Position numbers and translations under genes: made by a program
Notes under the pieces: model-generated
Told to the model about the DNA's origin: nothing
Seen by the model: the letters and a program-made list of their open reading frames with translations, nothing else
Databases searched by the model: none
Assembly: GCF_006352025.1 (NCBI RefSeq)
Contig: NZ_CP040936.1
Coordinates: 4,218,001-4,282,000 of the forward strand
DNA length: 64,000 nucleotides
From: Hymenobacter sp. DG01
GTDB taxonomy: Bacteria > Bacteroidota > Bacteroidia > Cytophagales > Hymenobacteraceae
Direction: 5' to 3'
In this document: positions 16,852-24,908 of the stretch, piece by piece
How the letters are laid out: each line of letters begins with the position of its first letter
Position numbering within the stretch: the stretch's first letter is position 1

Positions 16852-18795
16852 ATGATTGTTGAACCTGGTGCCCTGCTGGCGGAAATTAATTCCCCCGACG
16901 ACCTGAAGAAGCTCAGCCCGGACCAGTTGGTTCAGGTGAGTCAGGAGTTGCGGCAGTTTATCATTGATTCCGTATCGATTTACGGCGGACACTTCGGGGC
17001 TTCCTTGGGGGTAGTAGAGCTGACGGTAGCCCTGCACTACGTCTTCAACACGCCCCACGACCAGCTGGTGTGGGACGTGGGGCACCAGGCCTACGGCCAC
17101 AAAATCCTCACCGGCCGCCGCGACCGGTTCCCGACCAACCGCCGCTATAAAGGCATGTCGGGCTTTCCGAAGCGCAGCGAAAGTGAGTACGACGCTTTCG
17201 GGGTAGGCCACAGCTCCACCAGCATTGGGGCCGCCCTGGGTATGGCCGTGGCCTCGGACTACAAAAAGGAGTTCGACCGCCAGCACATTGCCGTGATTGG
17301 CGACGGAGCCATGACGGCCGGTATGGCCTTCGAGGCCCTCAACCACGCTGGCGTCGAGAAGTCTAACCTGCTGGTTATCCTCAACGACAACTGCATGAGC
17401 ATCGACCCTAACGTGGGCGCGCTCAAGGAATACCTCACCGATATTACCACCTCCCGCACCTACAACAAGGTGCGCGACGAACTGTGGAATGTGCTGGGCA
17501 AGCTCAGCAAGTTCGGCCCCAACCCCCAGCAGATTGCCCGCAAGGTGGAGTCGGCCATGAAGGCTACCCTGCTCAAGCAAAGCAACCTGTTCGAGGCCCT
17601 GAACTTCCGCTATTTCGGCCCCGTGGACGGCCACGATGTGCAGCATCTGGCCACCATTCTCAACGACCTGAAGAGCATTCCCGGCCCGAAAATCCTGCAC
17701 TGCGTAACGGTGAAGGGCAAAGGCTATGCCCTGGCCGAAAAGGATCAGACCCTGTGGCATGCCCCCGGCCTGTTTGATAAGGTGACGGGCGAAATCCACA
17801 AGAAAGCCTACGAGAAGCCCCAGCCGCCCAAGTACCAGGATGTATTCGGAGAAACCATCGTGGAGCTGGCTGAGCAGAACGACAAAATCATGGGCGTGAC
17901 GCCGGCTATGCCTTCGGGCTGCTCGCTCAACATCATGATGAAGCAAATGCCCACCCGCGCCTTCGACGTGGGCATTGCCGAGCAGCACGCCGTAACCTTC
18001 TCGGCGGGCCTGGCCACGCAAGGGCTGGTGCCGTTCTGCAACATTTACTCCTCGTTCATGCAGCGCGCCTACGACCAGGTAGTGCACGACGTGGCCCTGC
18101 AGAACCTGCACGTAGTATTCTGCCTAGACCGCGCCGGTTTCGCCGGCGCCGACGGCCCTACCCACCACGGCTGCTACGACCTGGCCTACATGCGCTGCAT
18201 CCCGAACATGGTGGTTTCGGCGCCCATGAACGAGGAAGAGCTGCGCAACCTTATGTACACGGCCACGCTGCCCGAAAACGCCGGTCCGTTCAGCATCCGC
18301 TACCCCCGCGGCGAAGGCGTCATGCCCGAGTGGCGCAAGCCCCTGAAGAAGCTCACCATTGGCACGGGCCGGGTGGTGCGCGAAGGTGAAGGCGTGGCAG
18401 TACTAAGCATCGGGCACATCGGCAACTACGCCGTGAAGGCTACCGACAAGTTGCTCGCCGAAGGCCTCAACCCCGGTCACTACGACATGCGCTTCTGCAA
18501 GCCCCTGGACGAGGAAATGCTGCACCGCATTGCCCGCCAGTACAAGGCCATTGTAACTGTAGAAGATGGTTGCCTGCAGGGTGGCTTTGGTGCCGCCGTG
18601 CTGGAGTTCCTCGCCGACCACGGTTACGCCCTACCTGTGCGCCGCCTTGGCATCCCGGACCGCATCGTGGAGCACGGCACCCAGGACGAACTCTACAAAG
18701 AATGCGGCTTCGACGCCGACGGTATTGCCGCCGCCCTCCGCGAAATGGCCGGCAAAGTAGCCGCCCAAGCCCCGGTAGAAACGGTACTGCTGTAA
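16852..18795 (+). CDS. dxs: 1-deoxy-D-xylulose-5-phosphate synthase
   Basis: A 647-residue thiamine-diphosphate enzyme that condenses pyruvate and glyceraldehyde 3-phosphate at the head of the MEP isoprenoid pathway. The TPP motif is GDGAMTAGMAFEALNHAG ... LNDNCMSID. The N-terminal histidine loop is IYGGHFGASLGVVELTVALH, with VWDVGHQAYGHKILTGRR next. The transketolase pyrimidine part has DVGIAEQHAVTFSAGLA and DRAGFAGADGPTHHG, and the C-terminus ends in the usual transketolase C domain (VTVEDGCLQGGFGAAVLEFL). Length is normal for Dxs. It stands alone with its own promoter and terminator. Confidence 0.97.
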   Translation: MIVEPGALLAEINSPDDLKKLSPDQLVQVSQELRQFIIDSVSIYGGHFGASLGVVELTVALHYVFNTPHDQLVWDVGHQAYGHKILTGRRDRFPTNRRYKGMSGFPKRSESEYDAFGVGHSSTSIGAALGMAVASDYKKEFDRQHIAVIGDGAMTAGMAFEALNHAGVEKSNLLVILNDNCMSIDPNVGALKEYLTDITTSRTYNKVRDELWNVLGKLSKFGPNPQQIARKVESAMKATLLKQSNLFEALNFRYFGPVDGHDVQHLATILNDLKSIPGPKILHCVTVKGKGYALAEKDQTLWHAPGLFDKVTGEIHKKAYEKPQPPKYQDVFGETIVELAEQNDKIMGVTPAMPSGCSLNIMMKQMPTRAFDVGIAEQHAVTFSAGLATQGLVPFCNIYSSFMQRAYDQVVHDVALQNLHVVFCLDRAGFAGADGPTHHGCYDLAYMRCIPNMVVSAPMNEEELRNLMYTATLPENAGPFSIRYPRGEGVMPEWRKPLKKLTIGTGRVVREGEGVAVLSIGHIGNYAVKATDKLLAEGLNPGHYDMRFCKPLDEEMLHRIARQYKAIVTVEDGCLQGGFGAAVLEFLADHGYALPVRRLGIPDRIVEHGTQDELYKECGFDADGIAAALREMAGKVAAQAPVETVLL

Positions 18796-18814
18796 GCTGG
18801 AGCTGATGGTATAG

Positions 18815-18849
18815 AAAAGCCCCGCTGGATGATTTCGGCGGGGCTTTTT
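18815..18849 (+). terminator. Terminator of dxs
   Basis: An 11-bp stem AAAAGCCCCGC/GCGGGGCTTTT with a T-run, 20 bases after the dxs stop codon. Confidence 0.85.
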
Positions 18850-19002
18850 ACTTTCTTGGTGGTAAGGCAATACCTACAACTGATGCGGGTTGAACGCACC
18901 CACAGCCGAAGTAGCCACCGCTGCTTCGGCTTTGCGCTTCTGGGGAAATATGGGAACGAAAAAATATTTATTCGTGTAGGTACATCAATTGAAAAATGTC
19001 TC

Positions 19003-19010
19003 TACATTTG
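19003..19010 (+). promoter_or_regulatory. -7 element TACATTTG of the YceI gene
   Basis: An exact TAnnTTTG match in an A/T-rich patch, 66 bases before the preferred ATG at 19076. It makes the upstream in-frame ATG at 18989 unusable, because that codon precedes the transcript start. Confidence 0.6.
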
Positions 19011-19075
19011 TTCCGGATTCAGCGGGGCAGGTGCTCCCGAGTCTTTCAGTGTCACTAACCGCAACGCCTACCACC

Positions 19076-19624
19076 ATGGCTACTACCACTTGGGCAATTG
19101 ACCCTACCCACTCCGAAGTACAGTTCAAAATCAAGCACCTCGTTATTTCGACTGTTACCGGCTCGTTCAAGAAGTTTGAAGGCCAGGCCGTGACCGAGAA
19201 CGACAGCTTCGAGAATGCTCAAATCACGTTTGCGCTGGACGTAAACAGCATCGATACCAACCAGGAGCAGCGCGACGAGCACCTGCGCAACAACGACTTC
19301 TTCGACGCCGCTACCTACCCCCAAATCACCTTCACCTCCACCTCGCTGACGGCCAAAGGCGACAACGAGTACAAGCTGACGGGCAACATGACCATCAAGG
19401 ACGTAACCAAGCCCGTAACCCTCGACGTGGAGTTTGGCGGCGTGGCCACCGACTTCTACGGCAACGAAAAGGCCGGCTTTGAAATCAGCGGCAAAATCAA
19501 CCGCAAAGAGTTTGGTCTGACGTTCCACGCCGTAACCGAAGCCGGCTCCATCGTCCTCGGCGACGACGTGAAGCTCTCGGCTAGCGTGCAGCTGGTAAAG
19601 CAGAAAGAAGAAGTAGCTGCCTAA
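19076..19624 (+). CDS. YceI family protein
   Basis: A 182-residue lipocalin-like protein. It starts MATTTWAIDPTHSEVQFKIK, the family's N-terminal DPxHSxVxFxxxHL motif, and continues with ISTVTGSFKKFEG, NSIDTNQEQRDEHLRNNDFF and IKDVTKPVTLDVEF. YceI proteins bind long isoprenoid or amide-type lipids in a beta barrel. No signal peptide is present with this start, so it is predicted to be cytoplasmic, as for many Bacteroidota homologues. It sits next to dxs, but a terminator separates the two. Confidence 0.94.
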   Translation: MATTTWAIDPTHSEVQFKIKHLVISTVTGSFKKFEGQAVTENDSFENAQITFALDVNSIDTNQEQRDEHLRNNDFFDAATYPQITFTSTSLTAKGDNEYKLTGNMTIKDVTKPVTLDVEFGGVATDFYGNEKAGFEISGKINRKEFGLTFHAVTEAGSIVLGDDVKLSASVQLVKQKEEVAA

Positions 19625-19647
19625 GCGGCACCTGCCACACACCTATT

Positions 19648-19705
19648 GCCTTCATAGCAAAAGCGCCGGCTGCCCCAGGGCGGCCGGCGCTTTTGCTATG
19701 AAGGC
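19648..19705 (+). terminator. 23-bp perfect hairpin after the YceI gene
   Basis: The arms 19648-19670 and 19683-19705 pair without mismatch (core AGCAAAAGCGCCGGC) around a 12-base loop. It lies 24 bases after the stop codon. Confidence 0.85.
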
Positions 19706-19864
19706 GGGGGTAGGGGCTGGGGTTGCAACTCCAATAGCCTGTTGCGACTGCAGCCCGATACGGTGCACAGCGGCAGCAATAACCCATTGGGCGCCGTATA
19801 ACAGGCTTTTTGTTGCGTTGTTGCGGCGGTTAATGCCGTATACTTGAGTCAGAAACCCCTTGCT

Positions 19865-20629
19865 ATGCCTTCTTCCCAGCCTACCATCCTGTTCCTGCAC
19901 GGCTTCGCCGAAAACCGGGAAATCTGGACTGAGTTTACCCGCGAGTTTCCGGAAGGCTACCGCCTGCTGACCCTGGATCTGCCCGGCCACGGCACCAACG
20001 TGCACCACATCCTGGACTACAGCATGGAAGCCCAGGCCGACTATGTGGCCGAGCAGTTACGCGAAGAAACTATTGACCGAGTTTTAGTGGTGGGCCACAG
20101 CATGGGTGGGTACGTGGCTCTGGCGCTGGCCGAGCGCTACCCCCACTTAGTGGCCGGACTGGTACTGTTCCATTCTACTGCCCTCCCGGATACTGACGAG
20201 AAGAAGGCTAACCGCGACAAAAACCAGGACTTCGTGCACCGCCATGGGGTAGGGAAGTTTATGGATTCCTTTATCCGGCCCTTGTTCGCGCCCGCCAACC
20301 GCGACACTCTGCGAGAACAGCGCGAGCAGCTGGAAGCCATTGGCCGCGCCACGCCCGAAGCCACCGTGCTGGGTGGTCTGGAGGCCATGAAAAACCGCCC
20401 CGACCGCACCAGCGTGCTCCGGGAGGCAACCTTCCCCGTGTTATTTATTGCCGGCAAAGACGACGTAGCCGTGCCCACTGAAAGCCTGCTACCCCAACTG
20501 GCCCTGCCCACCCAAAGCCACGCCCTGCTGCTGAGCAACGTTGGGCACCTGGGCTACCTGGAGGCCCCTGAGCTGACGCGCCGGGCGTTGCTAAACTTTG
20601 CGGGGGTAGTGTTTGCGTCCGGGCAATAA
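19865..20629 (+). CDS. Alpha/beta hydrolase (copy 1 of 2)
   Basis: A 254-residue cytoplasmic alpha/beta hydrolase. The ATG at 19865 (MPSSQPTILFLHGFAENREI) is preferred over a TTG seven codons upstream. The oxyanion strand is FLHGFAENREIW, nucleophile elbow GHSMGGYVALA (Ser about residue 82), acid FIAGKDDVAVP and His SNVGHLGYLE. It closely resembles the hydrolase at 21692-22450, including LVLFHSTALPDTDEKKANRD and FVHRHGVGKFMDSFI. Family members are esterases or lactonases of unknown substrate. Confidence 0.9.
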   Translation: MPSSQPTILFLHGFAENREIWTEFTREFPEGYRLLTLDLPGHGTNVHHILDYSMEAQADYVAEQLREETIDRVLVVGHSMGGYVALALAERYPHLVAGLVLFHSTALPDTDEKKANRDKNQDFVHRHGVGKFMDSFIRPLFAPANRDTLREQREQLEAIGRATPEATVLGGLEAMKNRPDRTSVLREATFPVLFIAGKDDVAVPTESLLPQLALPTQSHALLLSNVGHLGYLEAPELTRRALLNFAGVVFASGQ

Positions 20630-20693
20630 CCGGGGGTAGGCGCGCCGGCACAACAGTAAGGGCGCTTGTTCCAGTGCTTTGAATACGAAGTGG

Positions 20694-21482
20694 TTATAGT
20701 GTCCTGAACGTCAGAGGGAATATCTGGCACACACGGACGGGTTGGCCGTTGTACTGAACCGGCTGGCAGGGTAGCGCGGCTTCTACGGCGCGCTTAGCTT
20801 CGTCATCCAGCGCTTTAGATACGGAACGGATTACCTCCACCCGCTCCGGCCGGCCCTGCTCCGATACTTCCACGTAAAGCAGCACTACTCCCTGTACCCT
20901 GTTATGGATAGCGCTGGGTGGGTAGCGCAGCGCCCGCGCTACCATTTCCATGGCCCGGGGCTGCAGGGCCGGCAGCTCTCCGGTATTGACCAGAGGAACC
21001 GACTCCGGAGTACCGCCGAAAACCACCGGCACCCGCTGCACCGAAAAATCGGGTTTCCCTTTGTTTACGGCGGGTGTCCAGGCGGGCATGGCGGCAATAA
21101 GCTCGGCGGCGGCGATTAGCAGCTCGGCCGGGGCAGCAGGTAGCACGGGCTGCTGGTGCAGGCGGCGCTGGTCCTGAACGGGTAGGGGCTGCACGGGCGT
21201 AACGTGGGTTACCTGGCCGGTAGGAGCTACCACAAACTCTACGTACACTCGCGTGGGCTTCTCGGTGGGTTGGTAGCCCGCCGGATAAGGTGCCGAAGCA
21301 AGATAGGTCCGAAGCGCGGCCAGGCCCCCCGGAAAGCGGGCAACGCTGTTGGCGGAGGCTGCGGGCAGCACCTCGGCCTGCGGCACAGCTGCCAGGGACG
21401 GGTGAGGAGGCTGGGCCTGAGCCAGGCTGAGAAAGGGCAGAGCCAACAGGCAAACACTGCCGGGTATAGCGCGTAGCTGCAT
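20694..21482 (-). CDS. Periplasmic protein with TonB C-terminal domain
   Basis: A 262-residue protein. The ATG at 21482 gives a signal peptide (MQLRAIPGSVCLLALPFLSL, then AQAQ); the longer frame to 21566 gives no sensible N-terminus. The last 90 residues form a TonB-C domain (NRVQGVVLLYVEVSEQGRPE ... VCQIFPLTFRTL). The first half (RFPGGLAALRTYLASAPYPA, VYVEFVVAPTGQVTHVTPV) looks like a diverged second copy. Unlike true TonB there is no membrane anchor with a Pro-rich spacer, and no exbB/exbD lies nearby. It is similar in kind to the protein at 22595-23722. Confidence 0.8.
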   Translation of the reverse strand: MQLRAIPGSVCLLALPFLSLAQAQPPHPSLAAVPQAEVLPAASANSVARFPGGLAALRTYLASAPYPAGYQPTEKPTRVYVEFVVAPTGQVTHVTPVQPLPVQDQRRLHQQPVLPAAPAELLIAAAELIAAMPAWTPAVNKGKPDFSVQRVPVVFGGTPESVPLVNTGELPALQPRAMEMVARALRYPPSAIHNRVQGVVLLYVEVSEQGRPERVEVIRSVSKALDDEAKRAVEAALPCQPVQYNGQPVRVCQIFPLTFRTL

Positions 21483-21691
21483 AAAAATGAGGTTATAGTG
21501 TGGGTAACGTAGCCATAAAAGCCCCAGAACATCAATAGCGGGGCGGGCGGCGGGCAAAGTAAGCAAAAAGCCTTGGCTGCGGTGGCTACTGCCGGGCGGT
21601 ATTGCGGGCTGCCGGAGGGGTAGCGGGGCTGATATGCCGATGAGGCCCCGCCCTGCACCCTGGGCCCAGCCAGTCCGTAAGAGGCAAGTGT

Positions 21692-22450
21692 ATGCCCCAT
21701 GCCAGCCCTACCCTCGTTTTTCTGCACGGCTTTCTGGAAAGCAATGAAATCTGGGATGATTTCCTGCAGGACTTTCCGGCCGAATTTCAGACCCTGCGGC
21801 CCAACTTGCCCGGCTATGGGCCAGACCCGGCCCCCAGCCCCAACTACTCGCTGGAAGCTGCCGCCGACTACGTGCAGACCCAACTGCAGGCTGCCGGCGT
21901 ACACCAGGCTTTGCTGGTGGGCCACAGCATGGGCGGCTACGTAGCGCTGGCCTTCGCCGAGAAATTTCCGGCCCAGGTCGCCGGCCTTTGCCTGTTTCAT
22001 TCGTCCGCCCTGCCCGATTCGGAGGAAGACCGGGAGCGGCGCCAGCGCAACCGCGAGTTTCTGGAGCAGCATGGGGTAGCGGCCTTCACCGAGGAGTTTC
22101 TGAAACCACAATTTTCCGCTGCTCACCGCGAGTCCATGGAACACCATGTAGAAATGCTGCAACGCATAGGGGCCGCCGTGCCGCTGGCAACGGCGTTGGG
22201 CAGTATGGATGCTATGGCCCACCGTCCCGACCGGCGTCAGGTGTTGGAAAAAGCTACTTATCCCGTTCTTTTTATTGCGGGCAAGGACGACAAAGCGGTA
22301 CCCTTAGCGAAAACTCACGAGGAAAGCCTGCTGCCTGATTACTCTACCGTGCTCTGGTTGGCTAACGTAGGGCACCTAGGGTTTCTGGAACGCCCCGCCG
22401 ATACGCGCAAGGCTATTGAAGGCTTTGCGGAGCTGGTTTTCGGTAAATAG
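21692..22450 (+). CDS. Alpha/beta hydrolase (copy 2 of 2)
   Basis: A 252-residue paralogue of the gene at 19865-20629. It shows FLHGFLESNEIWDDFLQDFP, LRPNLPGYGPDPAP, elbow GHSMGGYVALAFAEKFPAQV, LCLFHSSALPDSEEDRERRQ, FIAGKDDKAVPLAKTHEESL and VGHLGFLERP. The conserved order of these blocks shows that one gene arose from the other by duplication. Both have kept a complete Ser-Asp-His set. The TonB-C gene between them is on the opposite strand. Confidence 0.9.
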   Translation: MPHASPTLVFLHGFLESNEIWDDFLQDFPAEFQTLRPNLPGYGPDPAPSPNYSLEAAADYVQTQLQAAGVHQALLVGHSMGGYVALAFAEKFPAQVAGLCLFHSSALPDSEEDRERRQRNREFLEQHGVAAFTEEFLKPQFSAAHRESMEHHVEMLQRIGAAVPLATALGSMDAMAHRPDRRQVLEKATYPVLFIAGKDDKAVPLAKTHEESLLPDYSTVLWLANVGHLGFLERPADTRKAIEGFAELVFGK

Positions 22451-22487
22451 GGAATGTGCTCAGCTCTTCCAAAAACTGCTTATAAAA

Positions 22488-22524
22488 CAACAACGTCGAG
22501 GCTTATATAGCCTCGGCGTTGTTG
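22488..22524. terminator. Hairpin between convergent genes
   Basis: A 15-bp stem CAACAACGTCGAGGC/GCCTCGGCGTTGTTG with one G-U-type pair and a 7-base loop, between the hydrolase (+) and the TonB-C protein (-). T-tracts are weak, so termination is likely rather than certain. Confidence 0.65.
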
Positions 22525-22594
22525 CCCTGGGGAGTTTAGGATAACTGAATCTGCTCTTCATTTGAAGCACAGGAAGATGCTAGAGCTGGGAGAC

Positions 22595-23722
22595 TTATTT
22601 AATGGCAAACGTCACCGGAACGACGAAAAACATGCTGGCTGGTTTGCCGTTCTGGCGGCCTGGGGTGAAATCGGCGAAGCCCTTTACCACGCGCAACGCC
22701 TCCTCATCGAGGACCGGGTCCACGGAGCGAATGACCGTTGGCTGCGTAACTTTCCCCTGTTCATCTACAACGAAGTACACGAGTACTTCCCCTTGAATTT
22801 GGTTACGCAGGGCCGAAGCGGGGTACCTGATACGATAAGACGAAGCGCTGATCAGGTCTTCCTTCAGCGGGACCGGCATCTCATCCAGGTACGGGTAAAT
22901 AGGCTGGGCCAGAAGCTGTGCTAAAAGATTAGCAGAGTCTTCTTGATAGCTAACAGGCAGCGTAATCGTGCTGGCGGTTGGCTGCCCTTTGGCAACGGCT
23001 GGCTCCCAAGCCGGCATCTGGCTCAGATATTCTTGTGCAGCCGAGTGCAAGGCCGCCACATCTGCAGGCAGCTTTTTGCCTTTGCCCGAAGGGACAATAG
23101 ATGTGGCCTTGGTTACGTGACCATCTGCGTCAAGGTCAACTGTCACAAATACTTTTCCTACAAGCTTGCTAGAACGAGCAGACTCGGGGTAAGGAGCCTT
23201 GCGCAAGTAAGAATACAAGGCTTCTGGGCCGCCCGGAAATCGGGCATGCCTCTTTTCAGGTAGGGCTGGGGCTTTTCCAAGTCGCTCAGCCAGAATCTCC
23301 TCCACATTTAAGGGCAGCCGAAAGGTGATAGGCACGGCATAAGACACTGCCACGGGGCGACCTACCTGCCTACCTGGCTCCCAGGCCGGAAGGTTGTTGA
23401 TGGCCTTAACTGCCTCCGCGTCGAGAAGCGGATGCAGGCTTTTTACTACCGTGGCTCCTTCTACCTTACCTGAAGCGGCTACAATAAACTTCACGAATAC
23501 TCGCCCCTGCAAGCGTTGCTGTAACGCTTCCGTAGGGTAAATAATAGACTGGCCAATTGCCTGATACAGGGCGGTTTGTCCGCCAGGGAATACAGGCATC
23601 TGCTCCACATAGGTGTACACTGTGCCATTGGCCGGAGCCTGCTCAGGCGCTTGCGCCTGAGCAGTACCACATGCCGCTAGTATAAGGCCGCTGACAATCA
23701 GCCGCCGAAATTCAGAAAGCAT
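22595..23722 (-). CDS. Protein with three tandem TonB-C-like domains
   Basis: A 375-residue protein that starts MLSEFRRLIVSGLILAACGT: either a signal peptide ending AQAQ or a lipoprotein signal with lipobox LAAC. Three related blocks follow at about 40-135 (VFPGGQTALYQAIGQSIIYP, GRVFVKFIVAASGKV), 155-260 (RFPGGPEALYSYLRKAPYPE, GKVFVTVDLDADGHV) and 275-375 (EVLVYFVVDEQGKV ... FFVVPVTFAIK). Each resembles a TonB C-terminal domain. A repeat architecture of this kind lacks the inner-membrane anchor of TonB, so energy transduction is doubtful; binding to outer-membrane or envelope proteins is an inference. Confidence 0.8.
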   Translation of the reverse strand: MLSEFRRLIVSGLILAACGTAQAQAPEQAPANGTVYTYVEQMPVFPGGQTALYQAIGQSIIYPTEALQQRLQGRVFVKFIVAASGKVEGATVVKSLHPLLDAEAVKAINNLPAWEPGRQVGRPVAVSYAVPITFRLPLNVEEILAERLGKAPALPEKRHARFPGGPEALYSYLRKAPYPESARSSKLVGKVFVTVDLDADGHVTKATSIVPSGKGKKLPADVAALHSAAQEYLSQMPAWEPAVAKGQPTASTITLPVSYQEDSANLLAQLLAQPIYPYLDEMPVPLKEDLISASSYRIRYPASALRNQIQGEVLVYFVVDEQGKVTQPTVIRSVDPVLDEEALRVVKGFADFTPGRQNGKPASMFFVVPVTFAIK

Positions 23723-23758
23723 ATAATCGACTATAATAGCTAGGATAAAGTGTGCTGG

Positions 23759-24757
23759 CTAGGCCTGCAGCAGGCCCATCTGCAGCATTTTTTCGGCAAT
23801 CTGGACGGCGTTGGTAGCGGCGCCTTTGCGCAGGTTGTCGGCCACTACCCACATATTGAGGGTGCGGGGCTGGGTTTCGTCGCGGCGGAGGCGACCTACG
23901 AGCACGGCGTCACGGCCATGGGCGTCTTTGGGCATGGGGTACACGTTGTTCTTCACGTCGTCCACCACTTCCACGCCTTCCGTTTCGCGCAGGATGCGGA
24001 GCACGTCTTCCAACTCGAATTCCTGCTCAAACTCCACGTTCACGGCTTCGGAGTGGCCGCCTACTACCGGAATCCGCACGGTGGTAGCCGTCACCCGGAT
24101 GCTGTCGTCGCCGAGGATTTTCTTGGTTTCCTTCACCATCTTCATCTCCTCCTTGGTGTAGCCGTTGTCCTCGAACACGTCGATGTGGGGCAGCACGTTC
24201 AGGTCGATAGGGTGGGGGTAAGCTTGGCTCGTTACTTCCTGGCCGGAGCGCTCCTGCATGAGCTGGTCCACGGCTTTTTTGCCGGTGCCCGTCACGCTCT
24301 GGTAGGTGCTCACCACAATGCGCTGCACCTTGTAGGTTTCGTGCAGCTTGTTGAGGGCCACCACCATTTGAATGGTAGAGCAGTTGGGGTTGGCAATGAT
24401 TTTATCGTCGGGGGTAATTTCCTTGGCGTTGATTTCGGGTACCACCAGCTTTTTAGTGGGGTCCATGCGCCAGGCCGAGGAGTTGTCGATAACCACGGTG
24501 CCGACTTCAGCGAAGCGCGGGGCCTGCTCTTTGGAAATGGAGCCGCCGGCCGAGAAGATGGCCACGGCCGGGCGGGCCGCAATGGCGTCGTCCATGCTCA
24601 CCACCTTGTATTTCTTGCCCTGGAATTCGATTTCCTGACCTACCGAGCGTTCGGAGGCCACGGGCAGGAGTTCAGTGACCGGGAAGTTGCGCTCGGCCAG
24701 TACTTTCAGCATTTCGCCCCCGACCAGGCCGGTGGCGCCTACTACGGCTACTTTCAT
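23759..24757 (-). CDS. asd: Aspartate-semialdehyde dehydrogenase
   Basis: A 332-residue NADPH enzyme reducing aspartyl phosphate to aspartate semialdehyde, the substrate of hom at 3788-5044. The N-terminus MKVAVVGATGLVGGEMLKVL is the nucleotide-binding loop. The catalytic Cys is in NPNCSTIQMVVAL and the catalytic His in VVGGHSEAVNVEFE. STYQSVTGTGKKAVDQL is typical. It is monocistronic here; no aspartokinase gene lies beside it. Confidence 0.97.
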   Translation of the reverse strand: MKVAVVGATGLVGGEMLKVLAERNFPVTELLPVASERSVGQEIEFQGKKYKVVSMDDAIAARPAVAIFSAGGSISKEQAPRFAEVGTVVIDNSSAWRMDPTKKLVVPEINAKEITPDDKIIANPNCSTIQMVVALNKLHETYKVQRIVVSTYQSVTGTGKKAVDQLMQERSGQEVTSQAYPHPIDLNVLPHIDVFEDNGYTKEEMKMVKETKKILGDDSIRVTATTVRIPVVGGHSEAVNVEFEQEFELEDVLRILRETEGVEVVDDVKNNVYPMPKDAHGRDAVLVGRLRRDETQPRTLNMWVVADNLRKGAATNAVQIAEKMLQMGLLQA

Positions 24758-24781
24758 GGGGTTTTGGTGTTTACGAGGGCG

Positions 24782-24789
24782 TAAAGGTA
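24782..24789 (-). promoter_or_regulatory. -7 element TACCTTTA of asd
   Basis: On the minus strand TACCTTTA, one base off TAnnTTTG, lies 25 bases before the asd ATG, the same spacing as for the YbhN-like gene. No -33 element is clear. Confidence 0.45.
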
Positions 24790-24908
24790 CATCACGATTT
24801 GTGGTTATATTTCACCCAGTGAAAGAAGGAAGGTAGCCCTGGCTTCGGCTGATTATCAGGTTGGTCGCCTTCGCTCACAGTGTATTTTATCCTACCCCCT
24901 GATTTCGC

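Noticed and set aside
16828..18111. A 427-codon minus-strand frame inside dxs
   Set aside because: A shadow of dxs; His/Val-rich composition and no domain.
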